From: Actinoplanes octamycinicus
Lineage (GTDB): Bacteria; Actinomycetota; Actinomycetes; Mycobacteriales; Micromonosporaceae
Reading direction: 5' to 3'
NCBI RefSeq assembly: GCF_014205225.1
Contig: NZ_JACHNB010000001.1
Span: 9,715,501 to 9,779,500, forward strand
DNA: 64,000 bases
In this document: positions 38,136 through 46,708 of the stretch, piece after piece
How the letters are laid out: each line of letters starts with the position of its first letter
Position numbering within the stretch: the first letter of the stretch is position 1
Made by a program: the position numbers and the translations under genes
Notes under the pieces: model-generated
Seen by the model: the letters and a program-made list of their open reading frames with translations, nothing else
Database searches by the model: none
What the model was told of the DNA's origin: nothing

Positions 38136-38561
38136 GTCCCCACCCTCCCCCGAGAGTTCCATCACCGCACGCCCGGTCAAGCCTCACCCGACCTCGGGCT
38201 CCCGAAACACCCCCCAACCCCCCGTCCCGAGTCGGCCCGTCGCCCGCTCCCGCCCCAGCCCCGGCCTCGGTCCCGGCCCCCCGGCCTCGACCCGGTCCCG
38301 GCCTCGACCCCAGTCCCGGCCTCGACCCCAGTCCCGGTCCCGGCCTCAGCCTCGACCCCTGTCCCGGTCCCGGCCCCGGCTCCGGCCCCGGTCCCGGCCC
38401 CGGTCCCGGTCCCGGCCCGCAGGATGCCCAACCTGAACACCCCCACCAGAGCCACGCCGCTCCCAGCCCGGTCAGCCCTTGCCTGCGCCTCAAGACACCT
38501 GAACAACCCAGCCCGAGCCAGAAGGGACCGCCGCCCGCTCCCCTCCCCGAGTAGCCCTCAC
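38136..38561. other. C-rich low-complexity stretch upstream of the 340-aa gene
   Basis: From about 38235 to 38420 the plus strand is made of irregular CCCGGTCCCGGCCTCGACC-like units. Long frames open on both strands are products of this composition. No gene supported. Confidence 0.5.
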
Positions 38562-38790
38562 GGGTGCCTCAACACACCTGGCACAGGACCAACCCCAGCC
38601 AGAACCGAACCGCCACCCCGCACCGACCCCCGGGTGGCTTCCCGAGGTGCCCAACACATCGGACACGCGCCTAACCCAGTCAGAACCGAACCGCCACCTC
38701 GCACCGCCCCTCGGGTGGCTTCCCGAGGTGCCCAACACATCGGACACGCGCCTAACCCAGCCGGAACCGAACCACCGCCCGTTCTCCCGT
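38562..38790. repeat. 81-bp direct repeats (three copies, first diverged)
   Basis: The two best copies start at 38631 and 38712 (CGGGTGGCTTCCCGAGGTGC). They share ACACATCGGACACGCGCCTA and AACCGAACC. A diverged copy starts at 38562. The period of 27 codons keeps several frames open, none convincing. Confidence 0.85.
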
Positions 38791-38804
38791 TCCCGGCTGA
38801 CCCG

Positions 38805-38837
38805 CAGGGGTCTCTCGGCCGTGCTGAGGGACCCCTG
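38805..38837. terminator. possible terminator hairpin
   Basis: CAGGGGTC (38805-38812) pairs with GACCCCTG (38830-38837). It may stop read-through from egtD, whose stop is about 360 bases away on the minus strand. Confidence 0.35.
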
Positions 38838-38986
38838 ACTCTGCTGGCCACTTGCGCGGTGGCCAGCGCCGACGCGGTGGCGAGTTATCCACACCAGCGC
38901 GCCCTCCACAGCCCAGCCTCGTGCGCCCGCCCGTCCGCGCCACACTGGCTTTGGGCAGGCCCCCCTGGGCGGGCGGGGACTGGGAA

Positions 38987-39104
38987 GTGGCGGGATTGCT
39001 TCGCATGGGCTGCCGGGCTCGGATCGAGATGTAACGGGATCGCTTCGCACGAACTGCCGGGCTCCGGTCGAGAAGTGGCGGGATCGCTTCGCATGGACTG
39101 CCTC
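38987..39104. repeat. 44-bp direct repeats, three copies
   Basis: Copies start at 38987, 39031 and 39075. Each begins GTGGCGGGATCGCTTCGCA (or close) and continues CTGCCGGGCTC. Exact 44-bp spacing. They lie in the 3' flank of egtD; no gene supported here. Confidence 0.88.
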
Positions 39105-39195
39105 CTCCGGCCGGGAGGCGCGGGGCGGTCCGCGCCCGGCGCTGCCGCGCGCGGGCCGCCCACAGGACCGTGCCCACCACGTACCGGAAAGCGGG

Positions 39196-40161
39196 TCAGA
39201 CGGCCTGGGCCAGCGCGACGCCGAACCAGTCCCGCGGGTCGGTCCACCAGTGGCGGAGGGCGAAGCCCGACGCGGCGAGCTCGGCGGTGAGGCCGGCGCG
39301 GCGGAACTTGGCGGAGATCTCGGTGCGCAGCTCCTCGCCGGTGGTGAACGGGACGGTGAGGTTCAGGTCGCGGATGTGCACCTGCTGGTCGCGGGTGGAG
39401 CGGAGGCGCATCTCGATCCACTCGTGGTCCGGGTCCCAGCGGGCCACGTGGGCGAAGGCGAGGGGATCGAAATCGGCCCGGAGTTCGCGGTTGATGACGT
39501 GCAGGACGTTCCGGTTGAACTCGGCCGTGATGCCGGCCGCGTCGTCGTAGGCGGGCACCAGCACGCCCGGGTCCTTGACCTGGTCGGCGCCGAGCAGCAG
39601 CCACTCCCCCGGGTGCAGCGCGGCGCGCAGGTCGCCGAGGAAGGCGGCCCGCTCGTCCGGGACCAGGTTGCCGATCGTGCCGCCGAGGAAGGCCACCACC
39701 CGGTTGTCGCCGTCCGGGAGATGGCGCAGGTGGCGGGTCAGGTCGCCGACCACGCCGGTGATGCTCAGGCCCGGGTAGGCGTCGGTCAGCGAGGCGACCG
39801 CGGAGAGCAGGGCGGATTCGGACACGTCAAGCGGGACGAAGGCGCCGAGCGTGCCCCGCCGGAGCATCGCGTCGAGCAGCAGCCGGGTCTTCTCGGAGGA
39901 GCCGGAGCCGAGTTCGACCAGGGTTTTCGCGTCGGTGATCCCGGCGATCCGGTCGGCGTTCGCCTCCAGGATGGCCCGCTCGGTGCGGGTCGGGTAGTAC
40001 TCCGGCAGCCGGGTGATGTCCTCGAAGAGCAGGCTGCCGCGGGCGTCGTAGAACCACTTCGGCGGCAGGCGCTTCGGGGTGCCGGTGAGGCCCTCGCGCA
40101 CGTCGGCGCGCAGCGATCGGGCCAGGTCACGCTCGTCGAGATGCTTCTCCAGCGCAGTCAT
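39196..40161 (-). CDS. egtD: L-histidine N-alpha-methyltransferase
   Basis: 321 residues. SAM-dependent trimethylation of histidine to hercynine. It has the family start (PKRLPPKWFYDARGSLLFEDI), the SAM site VELGSGSSEKTRLLL, and FLGGTIGNL. Its ATG overlaps the egtC stop by 4 nt. It is the last gene of egtABCD. Confidence 0.95.
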   Translation of the reverse strand: MTALEKHLDERDLARSLRADVREGLTGTPKRLPPKWFYDARGSLLFEDITRLPEYYPTRTERAILEANADRIAGITDAKTLVELGSGSSEKTRLLLDAMLRRGTLGAFVPLDVSESALLSAVASLTDAYPGLSITGVVGDLTRHLRHLPDGDNRVVAFLGGTIGNLVPDERAAFLGDLRAALHPGEWLLLGADQVKDPGVLVPAYDDAAGITAEFNRNVLHVINRELRADFDPLAFAHVARWDPDHEWIEMRLRSTRDQQVHIRDLNLTVPFTTGEELRTEISAKFRRAGLTAELAASGFALRHWWTDPRDWFGVALAQAV

Positions 40162-40898
40162 ACCTCTCCCAGGGTCACGTCGGTGGGCGTGGCGATCAGC
40201 AGGTGGTTGTCGGGGACCGGCCGCCAGGCCGGGTGGTCGTCGAGCGGCTCGGAGGCGACCAGCACGGCATCCCCGGTGGCCCGGACCGAGAGGGCGTGGC
40301 CGGCGGTGGTGGCGAGGATCCGGTCGCCGTCGGTGAGCAGCAGGTTGAGCCGGGAACCGGGGGCGGCTTTCCGCACCTCGGTGAGAAGCGTGGTGAGCAC
40401 CTCGTCAGCGGGCTTGCCGGCGCGCAGCCAATGTCCGATGTACACGGAGACGGCGGCGGAATCTGTCGGCGCCTCCAGGGTGAGCAACTCCTCCACCGGC
40501 ACCTCGGACGCGAGCCCGGCGAAACTGCCCGGGAAGCCTCGGACCACGCCGTTGTGGCTGATCAGCCACCGGTCGTCGAGGAACGGCGCCGCCGCGGTCT
40601 CCACCACCGGCATCCCGACCGTGGCCGAGCGGACCGCCGCCAGGACCGCTCCGGACGTGGTGGCCGCGGCGAGGGCCGGCAGCGCCGCGTCCGACCAGAT
40701 CGGCATCGCGCTGCGGTAGCGGATCGGCTCGTCCGCTCCGAGCGGGAACCAGCCGACCCCGAAACCGTCCGCGTTGATCGTCCCGCCGCCGCGCATGTCC
40801 CGGGGCGCCCAGGCCTGGTGCGCCAGCGCGTGCGGCGGGTCGAGGAGCAGCGCGGACAGCGGCACGGGTGGCCCGAGATAGGCCAGGTGACGACACAT
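40158..40898 (-). CDS. egtC: gamma-glutamyl-hercynylcysteine sulfoxide hydrolase
   Basis: 246 residues, class-II glutamine-amidotransferase fold. Cys2 follows the initiator Met (MCRHLAYLG) and becomes the N-terminal nucleophile; GFGVGWF and SHNGVVRGF complete the site. It removes glutamate from the EgtB product. Its ATG shares one base with the egtB TGA. Confidence 0.94.
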   Translation of the reverse strand: MCRHLAYLGPPVPLSALLLDPPHALAHQAWAPRDMRGGGTINADGFGVGWFPLGADEPIRYRSAMPIWSDAALPALAAATTSGAVLAAVRSATVGMPVVETAAAPFLDDRWLISHNGVVRGFPGSFAGLASEVPVEELLTLEAPTDSAAVSVYIGHWLRAGKPADEVLTTLLTEVRKAAPGSRLNLLLTDGDRILATTAGHALSVRATGDAVLVASEPLDDHPAWRPVPDNHLLIATPTDVTLGEV

Positions 40899-42178
40899 CA
40901 GCGCAGGTCCCGGGCACACCGGAAGCCGCTGAAGATCTGCCGCCGGATCGGGTGGTCCCAGTTGCGGAAGGTGCCGCGGCAGGCCGCCGGATCGGTACCG
41001 AACGACCCGCCGCGCAGCACCTTGTAGTCGCCGCCGAAGAAGACCTCGGAATACTCCGCGTACGGAAAGACCCGGAAGCCGGGGTGCCCGTGGAAGCCGG
41101 ACGACGTCCACTCCCAGACGTCGCCGATCAGCTGGTGCACGCCGAGCGGCGACGCGCCGGCCGGGTAGGCGCCGACCGGGGCCGGGGCGAGGTGCCGCTG
41201 CCCGAGGTTGGCGTGCTCCGGGCCGGGCGGGTCGTCACCCCAGGGGAAGCGTCGGGAGCGGCCGGTCTCCGGGTCCCAGCGGGCCGCTTTCTCCCACTCG
41301 GCCTCGGTGGGCAGGCGCTTGCCCGCCCACTTGGCGTAGGCCTCGGCCTCGTGGAAGCAGACGTGGACCACCGGCGCGCTCGGGTCCAGCGGCACGATCC
41401 GTCCGAACTGCCGGACGAAACCGTCCGGGAGCCAGTGCATCGGCGCGGTGAGACCGGCCTCCTGCCGATGCGCCCAGCCGCGCGGACTCCACCAGTCCGG
41501 GTTGTCGTAGCCCCCGGCGTCGATGAACTCCCGGTAGGCCGCGTTGGTCACCGGCGCCGCGTCGATCAGGAACGCCGGGACGTCCACCACGTGCGCGGGC
41601 CGCTCGTTGTCCAGCGCCCACGGGTCGGTGTCGGTGCCCATGGTGAACGGCCCGCCCGGGATCAGCACCTCGCCGCGCACCCGCCGGTTGCCGGCCGGCG
41701 GTGGCGGCGCGGAGAGAACCGGACCACCGGCCCGCAACTGGTGCGTGGCCAGCATGGTCTCGTCGTGCTGCTGCTCGTGCTGCACGATCATCCCGAACGC
41801 GAACCCGCCGGTGACCAGCGGCCGCTCGTCCAGCCGCACCCGGTCCAGCACGTCGAGGGCCTTGTCGCGGACCTGCGCGACGTACTTGCGCGCCTCGGCC
41901 GGGTCGAGCAGCGGCAGCGCCGGCCGGTCCCGGCGGGCGTGCTGGAACGCGTCGTAGAGGTGGTCGATGTCCTGCCGGAGCGGGTCCCGCCCGCCGACGT
42001 CCCGGACCAGCCACAGCTCCTCCTGGTTGCCGACGTGCGCCAGGTCCCAGACCAGCGGCGACATCAGCGGGGAGTGCTGCTGGACGAGATCGTCGTCGTC
42101 GACCGCGTCGGTGAGCAGGGCGGTGCGTGCCCGGGCCCGCTCCAGCTCGGTCGCGATCTGGTTCTTGTCCGTGGTCAA
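40898..42178 (-). CDS. egtB: hercynine oxygenase (iron-dependent sulfoxide synthase)
   Basis: 426 residues. The likely start is TTG 42176-42178: it overlaps the egtA stop as TTGA and has GGGAG in front. The N-terminal DinB-like domain has the iron-binding histidines (HVGNQEELW and QHEQQHDE). The C-terminal FGE-sulfatase domain follows (IPGGPFTMGTDTDPWALDNE, then LPTEAEWEKAARW, then VLRGGSFGTDP). It couples hercynine to gamma-glutamylcysteine with oxygen. Confidence 0.94.
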   Translation of the reverse strand: MTTDKNQIATELERARARTALLTDAVDDDDLVQQHSPLMSPLVWDLAHVGNQEELWLVRDVGGRDPLRQDIDHLYDAFQHARRDRPALPLLDPAEARKYVAQVRDKALDVLDRVRLDERPLVTGGFAFGMIVQHEQQHDETMLATHQLRAGGPVLSAPPPPAGNRRVRGEVLIPGGPFTMGTDTDPWALDNERPAHVVDVPAFLIDAAPVTNAAYREFIDAGGYDNPDWWSPRGWAHRQEAGLTAPMHWLPDGFVRQFGRIVPLDPSAPVVHVCFHEAEAYAKWAGKRLPTEAEWEKAARWDPETGRSRRFPWGDDPPGPEHANLGQRHLAPAPVGAYPAGASPLGVHQLIGDVWEWTSSGFHGHPGFRVFPYAEYSEVFFGGDYKVLRGGSFGTDPAACRGTFRNWDHPIRRQIFSGFRCARDLR

Positions 42179-43425
42179 CGTGTACTCCCTCGCACTTCCC
42201 GATGTGATCCGAGGCGTCGCCGGAGGACGCCGGAGACCTCTTCCCGCACAGCGGCCGGCAGTCCCGTGCGATCCAGATGCCGGCAAGCCAGCTGGGCCAG
42301 GCCGGCCGCCGCACTGCGGACTGCCGGATCGCGCAGGCCCTCCCGCGCGGCAGCCCGCCACAGGCCGGCGGCGGGCGCGGCGGCCTCCCGGGCCCGCGTG
42401 GTGATCGCCGGGTCGGCCAGCAGGGTGGTGACGACCGCGGCCGGGGCGATCCACTCGTCCCCGGGCTGGCTGTCGAGGTAGCGGACCTCGAGATAGCCGC
42501 GCGGCCGGACCGGTGGGAAGAGGGTGTTCAGGTGGTAGTCCAGATCGGCCACGGTGGGCGGTCGGCCGACCCGGGGCCGGGGCGCGCCGACGCGTCGGGC
42601 ACCGAGCCGGCCGGGCCGGTGCTCCTCGATCCAGTCCGCGAAAGTCATCCCGGGTGGGGCGTCCCACCGGTCGCCGTCCTGGCGCACGCAGAGCAGCGGG
42701 GCGGTCAGCGCGTATCGGATCCACGCCCGCACCGGGTCGCGCCCCGGTACCGGGGCGGTGCGGCGGGGGTCGATGCCGTACCAGGCGGCCATCCGGCCGG
42801 ACACCCAGCCGGTGTCCCGCCCGGCGTGCACCCGGGAGTTGGCGAAGAGGGCCAGCAGCGGCGGCCCGAACTCGTGCAGTGCCGCCCACCGGTCGGCGGC
42901 CTGGCCGGCCTCGCCCGCGTCGAGGCAGATCTGCAGTCCGGCGGTGCCGGTCATCATGGTGCGCCCGGCCCGGTCGAAGGACCGCTCCATGGCCGCGTAG
43001 CGCGGCGTGTCCAGGATCCGGCGGGGCTCCCGGTGCTCGTCGAGGCCGCGGTCGCCGAGGACCAGGCCGGCGCGGGCGAGCAGGGCGGTCAGGGCCGCGC
43101 GGTCGGTGCCGACGGCGGCGTGCAGGGCGGTCAGCGAGTCCGCCGGGGCCGAGGAGATCTCGACCTGGCCGCCCGGTTCGACGGTGACCGTGCCGCCGGC
43201 GGGCAGCGGTCGTGGTTCCGGGTTGCCGAGGGTGGCCGGCGTGTGCACCCCCAGCGCGGCGCGCAGCTCATCCGGCCCCACCGGGGCGGCCGGGTCGCCG
43301 GCGCGATGCGTGGTCCATTCCAGCTCGACGCCGATCCGCCGGGGCGGACCGGTCTTGAAACAGATGCCCGAGATGTGTTCGATCGCTTCCGCGGTGCTCC
43401 GCAGCACCAGATCGACCGAGCTCAT
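42175..43425 (-). CDS. egtA: glutamate-cysteine ligase
   Basis: 416 residues from ATG 43423-43425, with GGGGAG directly upstream. The GCS2-type ATP-grasp-like domain shows IGVELEWTTH, TVTVEPGGQVEISS and the GTAGLQICLDAG motif. It makes gamma-glutamylcysteine, the sulfur donor for EgtB. First gene of egtABCD; no egtE (PLP C-S lyase) follows egtD. Confidence 0.93.
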   Translation of the reverse strand: MSSVDLVLRSTAEAIEHISGICFKTGPPRRIGVELEWTTHRAGDPAAPVGPDELRAALGVHTPATLGNPEPRPLPAGGTVTVEPGGQVEISSAPADSLTALHAAVGTDRAALTALLARAGLVLGDRGLDEHREPRRILDTPRYAAMERSFDRAGRTMMTGTAGLQICLDAGEAGQAADRWAALHEFGPPLLALFANSRVHAGRDTGWVSGRMAAWYGIDPRRTAPVPGRDPVRAWIRYALTAPLLCVRQDGDRWDAPPGMTFADWIEEHRPGRLGARRVGAPRPRVGRPPTVADLDYHLNTLFPPVRPRGYLEVRYLDSQPGDEWIAPAAVVTTLLADPAITTRAREAAAPAAGLWRAAAREGLRDPAVRSAAAGLAQLACRHLDRTGLPAAVREEVSGVLRRRLGSHREVRGSTR

Positions 43426-43591
43426 GCTCCCCCTCGACGCAGTCCGGACGATCACGTAGAGTGATCGAAAAGCTCCGATCCGTTCGACCCTCATCGGACC
43501 CTACCCGGATCTCCGCGAAACCGCCGCTCCCGTTCCCCTGGTTTCCGGATGTTTCCCCCATCGTCAGCAACCCGTCCGGCGGGATCTAAAA

Positions 43592-43629
43592 GTTCCGGAA
43601 CCGACCCGGGGTGCCGGAACCGGTTCCGG
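43592..43629. promoter_or_regulatory. palindromic operators upstream of the GH3 gene
   Basis: GTTCCGGAAC at 43592-43601 and CCGGAACCGGTTCCGG (perfect 16 bp) at 43614-43629. They share the GGAAC core and lie 69-106 bases before the GTG start, between divergent egtA and the GH3 gene. A LacI-family regulator is likely, but none is adjacent. Confidence 0.55.
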
Positions 43630-43697
43630 ACTGGAAGACTCCGTGTCGTTCGTGTTTGGCAGACCGTGCTTCGCGGTCGTGACGACCGGAGGCCCGC

Positions 43698-45944
43698 GTG
43701 CCCGCAGACTTCCCCTACCTGGATCCGTCCCTCACCGTCGAGGCACGGGTGGACGACCTGCTCAGCCGCATGACCCTGCCCGAAAAAGTGGGTCAGATGC
43801 TGCAGCTGGACGCGCGCCAGGACCTAGCCGAGATCATCCAGGAGAAACTGGCCGGGTCGATCCTGCACACCTCGCCGGCCAAGTTGATCGAGGCCAGCGA
43901 GCTGCTGTCCCGGACCCGGCTGAAAATTCCGCTCCTCACCGCGGAAGACTGCATCCACGGCCACTCGTTCTGGCCGGGCGCGACGATCTTCCCGACCCAG
44001 CTCGGGATGGCCGCCTCCTGGGACCCGGAGCTGGTCGAGCGGGTCGCCCGGGTGACCGCGATCGAGGTCTCCGCGACCGGCATCCACCAGACCTTCTCGC
44101 CGGTCCTGTGCATCTCCCGGGACCTGCGCTGGGGCCGCACCGACGAGACGTTCGGCGAGGACCCGCTGCTGATCAGCGAGCTGGGCGCCGCGATGATCCG
44201 CGGCTACCAGGGCGACGGCCTGGCCGACCCGACCGGCATCCTGGCCACCGCCAAGCACTTCGCCGGCTACTCGGAGACGCAGGGCGGCCGGGACGCCAGC
44301 GAGGCCGACATCAGCCGCCGCAAGCTGCGGTCCTGGTTCCTGCCGCCGTTCGAGCGGGCCGCCAAGGAGGGCTGCCGGGCGTTCATGCTCGGCTACCAGT
44401 CGATGGACGGCGTGCCGATCACCGCCAACAAGTGGCTGCTCGACGACGTGCTCAAGGGCGAGTGGGGCTTCACCGGCACGCTCGTCACCGACTGGGACAA
44501 CGTCGGCCGGATGGTCTGGGAACAGAAGGTCTGCGCCGACTACGCGGAGGCCGCCGCGGTCGCCGTCAAGGCCGGCAACGACCTGGTGATGACCACCCCG
44601 GGCTTCTTCGAGGGCGCCCAGGAGGCGATCGAGCGCGGTCTGCTGACCGAGGCCGACATCGACTCCGCGGTCCGCCGGATCCTCAGCCTGAAGTTCGAGC
44701 TGGGCCTGTTCGAGAACCCGCGGACCGGCGACGCCGAGCGCCAGCGCGAGGTGATCGGCAGCGCCGCGCACACCGAGCTCAACCTCGAGGTGGCCCGCCG
44801 CTCGCTGGTCCTGCTGCGCAACGACGGCACGCTGCCGATCGACCCGGCCGGGCCGGCCCGCCGGATCGCGGTGCTCGGGCCGAACGCCGACGACGTCACC
44901 TCCCAGCTCGGCGACTGGGCCGGCAACTCCGGCCAGGTCGGCTGGATGCCGGACGGCCACCCGCGGGAGATGACCGCGACCGTGCTGGACGGGATCCGGG
45001 CCACCGTGCCAGCCGGCTGGGAGGTCGTCCACGAGCGGGGCGCCGAGATCGAGCGCCTGGTGCCGGACCCGGAGGGCGAGACCTTCCCGGACGGCCAGCC
45101 GCGCCCGCCGATCGCCGAGTCCGCCCCGGTCGACCCGGCGCAGCTGGACGCGGCGGTCCGGCTGGCGGCCGGCGCGGACTACGCGGTCGTGGTGGTCGGC
45201 GACACCGTGAACCTGACCGGCGAGGGCTGCTCGACCGCCACCCTGGAGCTGCTCGGCGGGCAGATCGCGCTGCTCGACGCGGTCGCCGCGACCGGCACCC
45301 CGATGATCGTCGTGCTGGTCAACTCGAAGCCGCTGGCGCTGCCCGAGTCGGCGCTGAACGCGGCGGCGATCGTGCAGGCGTTCAACCCGGGCATGCGCGG
45401 CGGCCAGGCCGTCGCCGAGCTGCTGCTCGGCCTGATCGAGCCGAGCGGCCGGATGCCGATCTCGGCCGCCCGGCACGTCGGCCAGCAGCCGGTCTACTAC
45501 AACCAGCTGCGCGGCCAGCACGGCACCCGGTACGCCGACCTCACCCAGGACCCGCTGTTCGCCTTCGGCGAGGGCCTGAGCTACACCACGATCGTCTACG
45601 ACGGGCTGGCCATCGGCGAGCCGGACGTGCCGGTCGACGGGGTGGTCCGGGCCACCGTCCGGCTGTCGAACACCGGCAGCCGCCCGGCCCTGGAGACCGT
45701 CCAGGCCTACGTCAGCGACCTGGTCACCAGCGTGACCTGGGCGCACCGGGAGCTGAAGACCTGGCGGCAGGTCGTCGTGCCGGCCGGCGAGAGCGTCACC
45801 GTGGAGATCGAGATCCCGGCCGCCGACTGCACGCTGGTCACCGCGGACGGCGTGCGGGTGGTCGAGCCGGGCGACTTCGAGCTGCTGGTCGGGCCGAACT
45901 CGCGGCTGTCCGCCCTGCACTCCGCCAAATTCCGGATCAGCTGA
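43698..45944 (+). CDS. family-3 beta-glycosidase (beta-glucosidase/xylosidase type)
   Basis: 748 residues from GTG 43698 with GGAGG upstream and no signal peptide, so cytoplasmic. It has a GH3 barrel (PLLTAEDCIHGHSFWPGATI, LATAKHFAGYSETQGGRD), nucleophile Asp265 in LVTDWDN, a C-terminal alpha-beta sandwich (LLRNDGTLPIDP, RIAVLGPNADD) and an Fn3-like tail (VRATVRLSNTGSRPALETVQ). It hydrolyses beta-linked gluco- or xylo-oligosaccharides; exact specificity is not readable. Monocistronic, closed by a hairpin at 45945. Confidence 0.94.
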   Translation: MPADFPYLDPSLTVEARVDDLLSRMTLPEKVGQMLQLDARQDLAEIIQEKLAGSILHTSPAKLIEASELLSRTRLKIPLLTAEDCIHGHSFWPGATIFPTQLGMAASWDPELVERVARVTAIEVSATGIHQTFSPVLCISRDLRWGRTDETFGEDPLLISELGAAMIRGYQGDGLADPTGILATAKHFAGYSETQGGRDASEADISRRKLRSWFLPPFERAAKEGCRAFMLGYQSMDGVPITANKWLLDDVLKGEWGFTGTLVTDWDNVGRMVWEQKVCADYAEAAAVAVKAGNDLVMTTPGFFEGAQEAIERGLLTEADIDSAVRRILSLKFELGLFENPRTGDAERQREVIGSAAHTELNLEVARRSLVLLRNDGTLPIDPAGPARRIAVLGPNADDVTSQLGDWAGNSGQVGWMPDGHPREMTATVLDGIRATVPAGWEVVHERGAEIERLVPDPEGETFPDGQPRPPIAESAPVDPAQLDAAVRLAAGADYAVVVVGDTVNLTGEGCSTATLELLGGQIALLDAVAATGTPMIVVLVNSKPLALPESALNAAAIVQAFNPGMRGGQAVAELLLGLIEPSGRMPISAARHVGQQPVYYNQLRGQHGTRYADLTQDPLFAFGEGLSYTTIVYDGLAIGEPDVPVDGVVRATVRLSNTGSRPALETVQAYVSDLVTSVTWAHRELKTWRQVVVPAGESVTVEIEIPAADCTLVTADGVRVVEPGDFELLVGPNSRLSALHSAKFRIS

Positions 45945-45978
45945 CCGCGGCGAGGGGTCAGCTGACCCCGGGCCGCGG
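45945..45978. terminator. bidirectional terminator palindrome
   Basis: CCGCGG (45945-45950) and CCGCGG (45973-45978) flank the perfect palindrome GGGGTCAGCTGACCCC (45954-45969). It sits on the junction of the convergent GH3 and HxlR genes and includes the HxlR stop codon. Confidence 0.7.
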
Positions 45979-46641
45979 CACCGCGGCGAACGACATCAAC
46001 TGGAACCAGGCCGGGACGGCGCGTCGCAGCGCCTCCCGGCCGTCCAGCCGCACCTCCCCGGAGCGCAGCGCCGACTCCCACGAGCGGGCGCCGCGCCACA
46101 CGTCGGTCAGGCACCGCAGATCCGCGGTGACCAGCACGTCCACCTCATGCCCGGGATCGGCGTCGCAGACGTCCGCCTCGTCCGGCGTGATCACCAGCCA
46201 CCAGTCCCGGACCGGCCGGGCCGCCTCCGGGAACGAGAACCGCAGCACCGTCCGCCGCTCCGGCACCGTCCGGTGGTCCACCCGCCGGTGCATGTCCCAG
46301 AGCAGCAGTTTCGGATCCAGGTCCGGGTCGCCGATCTCCGGGATCCACCGGGTGCCCCACACGCCCAGCGCCCGCACGATCGGCTCCAGCTCCTTGCCGG
46401 CCGGGGTCAGCGCGTACTCCACCTCGGCGCCGGTCGGCGTCCGTTCGACCAGCCCGGCCGCGGCCAGCTGCTGCAACCGCCGGGAGAGCAGCGTCGGGGA
46501 CATCCGCGGCAGCCCGCGGCGCAGGTCGTTGAACCGCCGGCTGCCGGCGATCAGCTCCCGGATCACCAGCAGCGTCCAGCGCTCGTCGAGCAACTCCATC
46601 GCCTTCGCCACCGGGCAGAACTGGCCGTAGGACGCTCCCAT
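45958..46641 (-). CDS. HxlR-family regulator with C-terminal SCP2-like domain
   Basis: 227 residues. The N-terminal winged helix starts with the HxlR Cys (YGQFCPVAKAMELLDERWTLLVIREL) and has LSRRLQQLAAAGLVERT. A C-terminal domain of about 110 residues (LDPKLLLWDMHRRVDHR, then VDVLVTADLRCLTDVW) resembles SCP2 sterol carriers, a known HxlR extension. It faces a methyltransferase gene across an inverted repeat and probably controls it and itself. Confidence 0.92.
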   Translation of the reverse strand: MGASYGQFCPVAKAMELLDERWTLLVIRELIAGSRRFNDLRRGLPRMSPTLLSRRLQQLAAAGLVERTPTGAEVEYALTPAGKELEPIVRALGVWGTRWIPEIGDPDLDPKLLLWDMHRRVDHRTVPERRTVLRFSFPEAARPVRDWWLVITPDEADVCDADPGHEVDVLVTADLRCLTDVWRGARSWESALRSGEVRLDGREALRRAVPAWFQLMSFAAVPRPGVS

Positions 46642-46657
46642 GGGTGACCACCTCCCG

Positions 46658-46672
46658 GTACAGATCGTGTAC
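46658..46672. promoter_or_regulatory. HxlR-type operator
   Basis: GTACA-GATCG-TGTAC, perfect 5-bp arms, 17 bases before the HxlR start and 37 before the methyltransferase start. GTAC-based half sites are typical of HxlR proteins. Confidence 0.65.
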
Positions 46673-46708
46673 TAGAGCGGGCCGGGCGCGAACCCTACCG
46701 TCGGTGAC

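Noticed and set aside
38490..39050. Frames with 27-residue repeats (GLGACPMCWAPREATRG)
   Set aside because: They follow from the 81-bp DNA repeat staying in frame; no start signal and equal openness of other frames.
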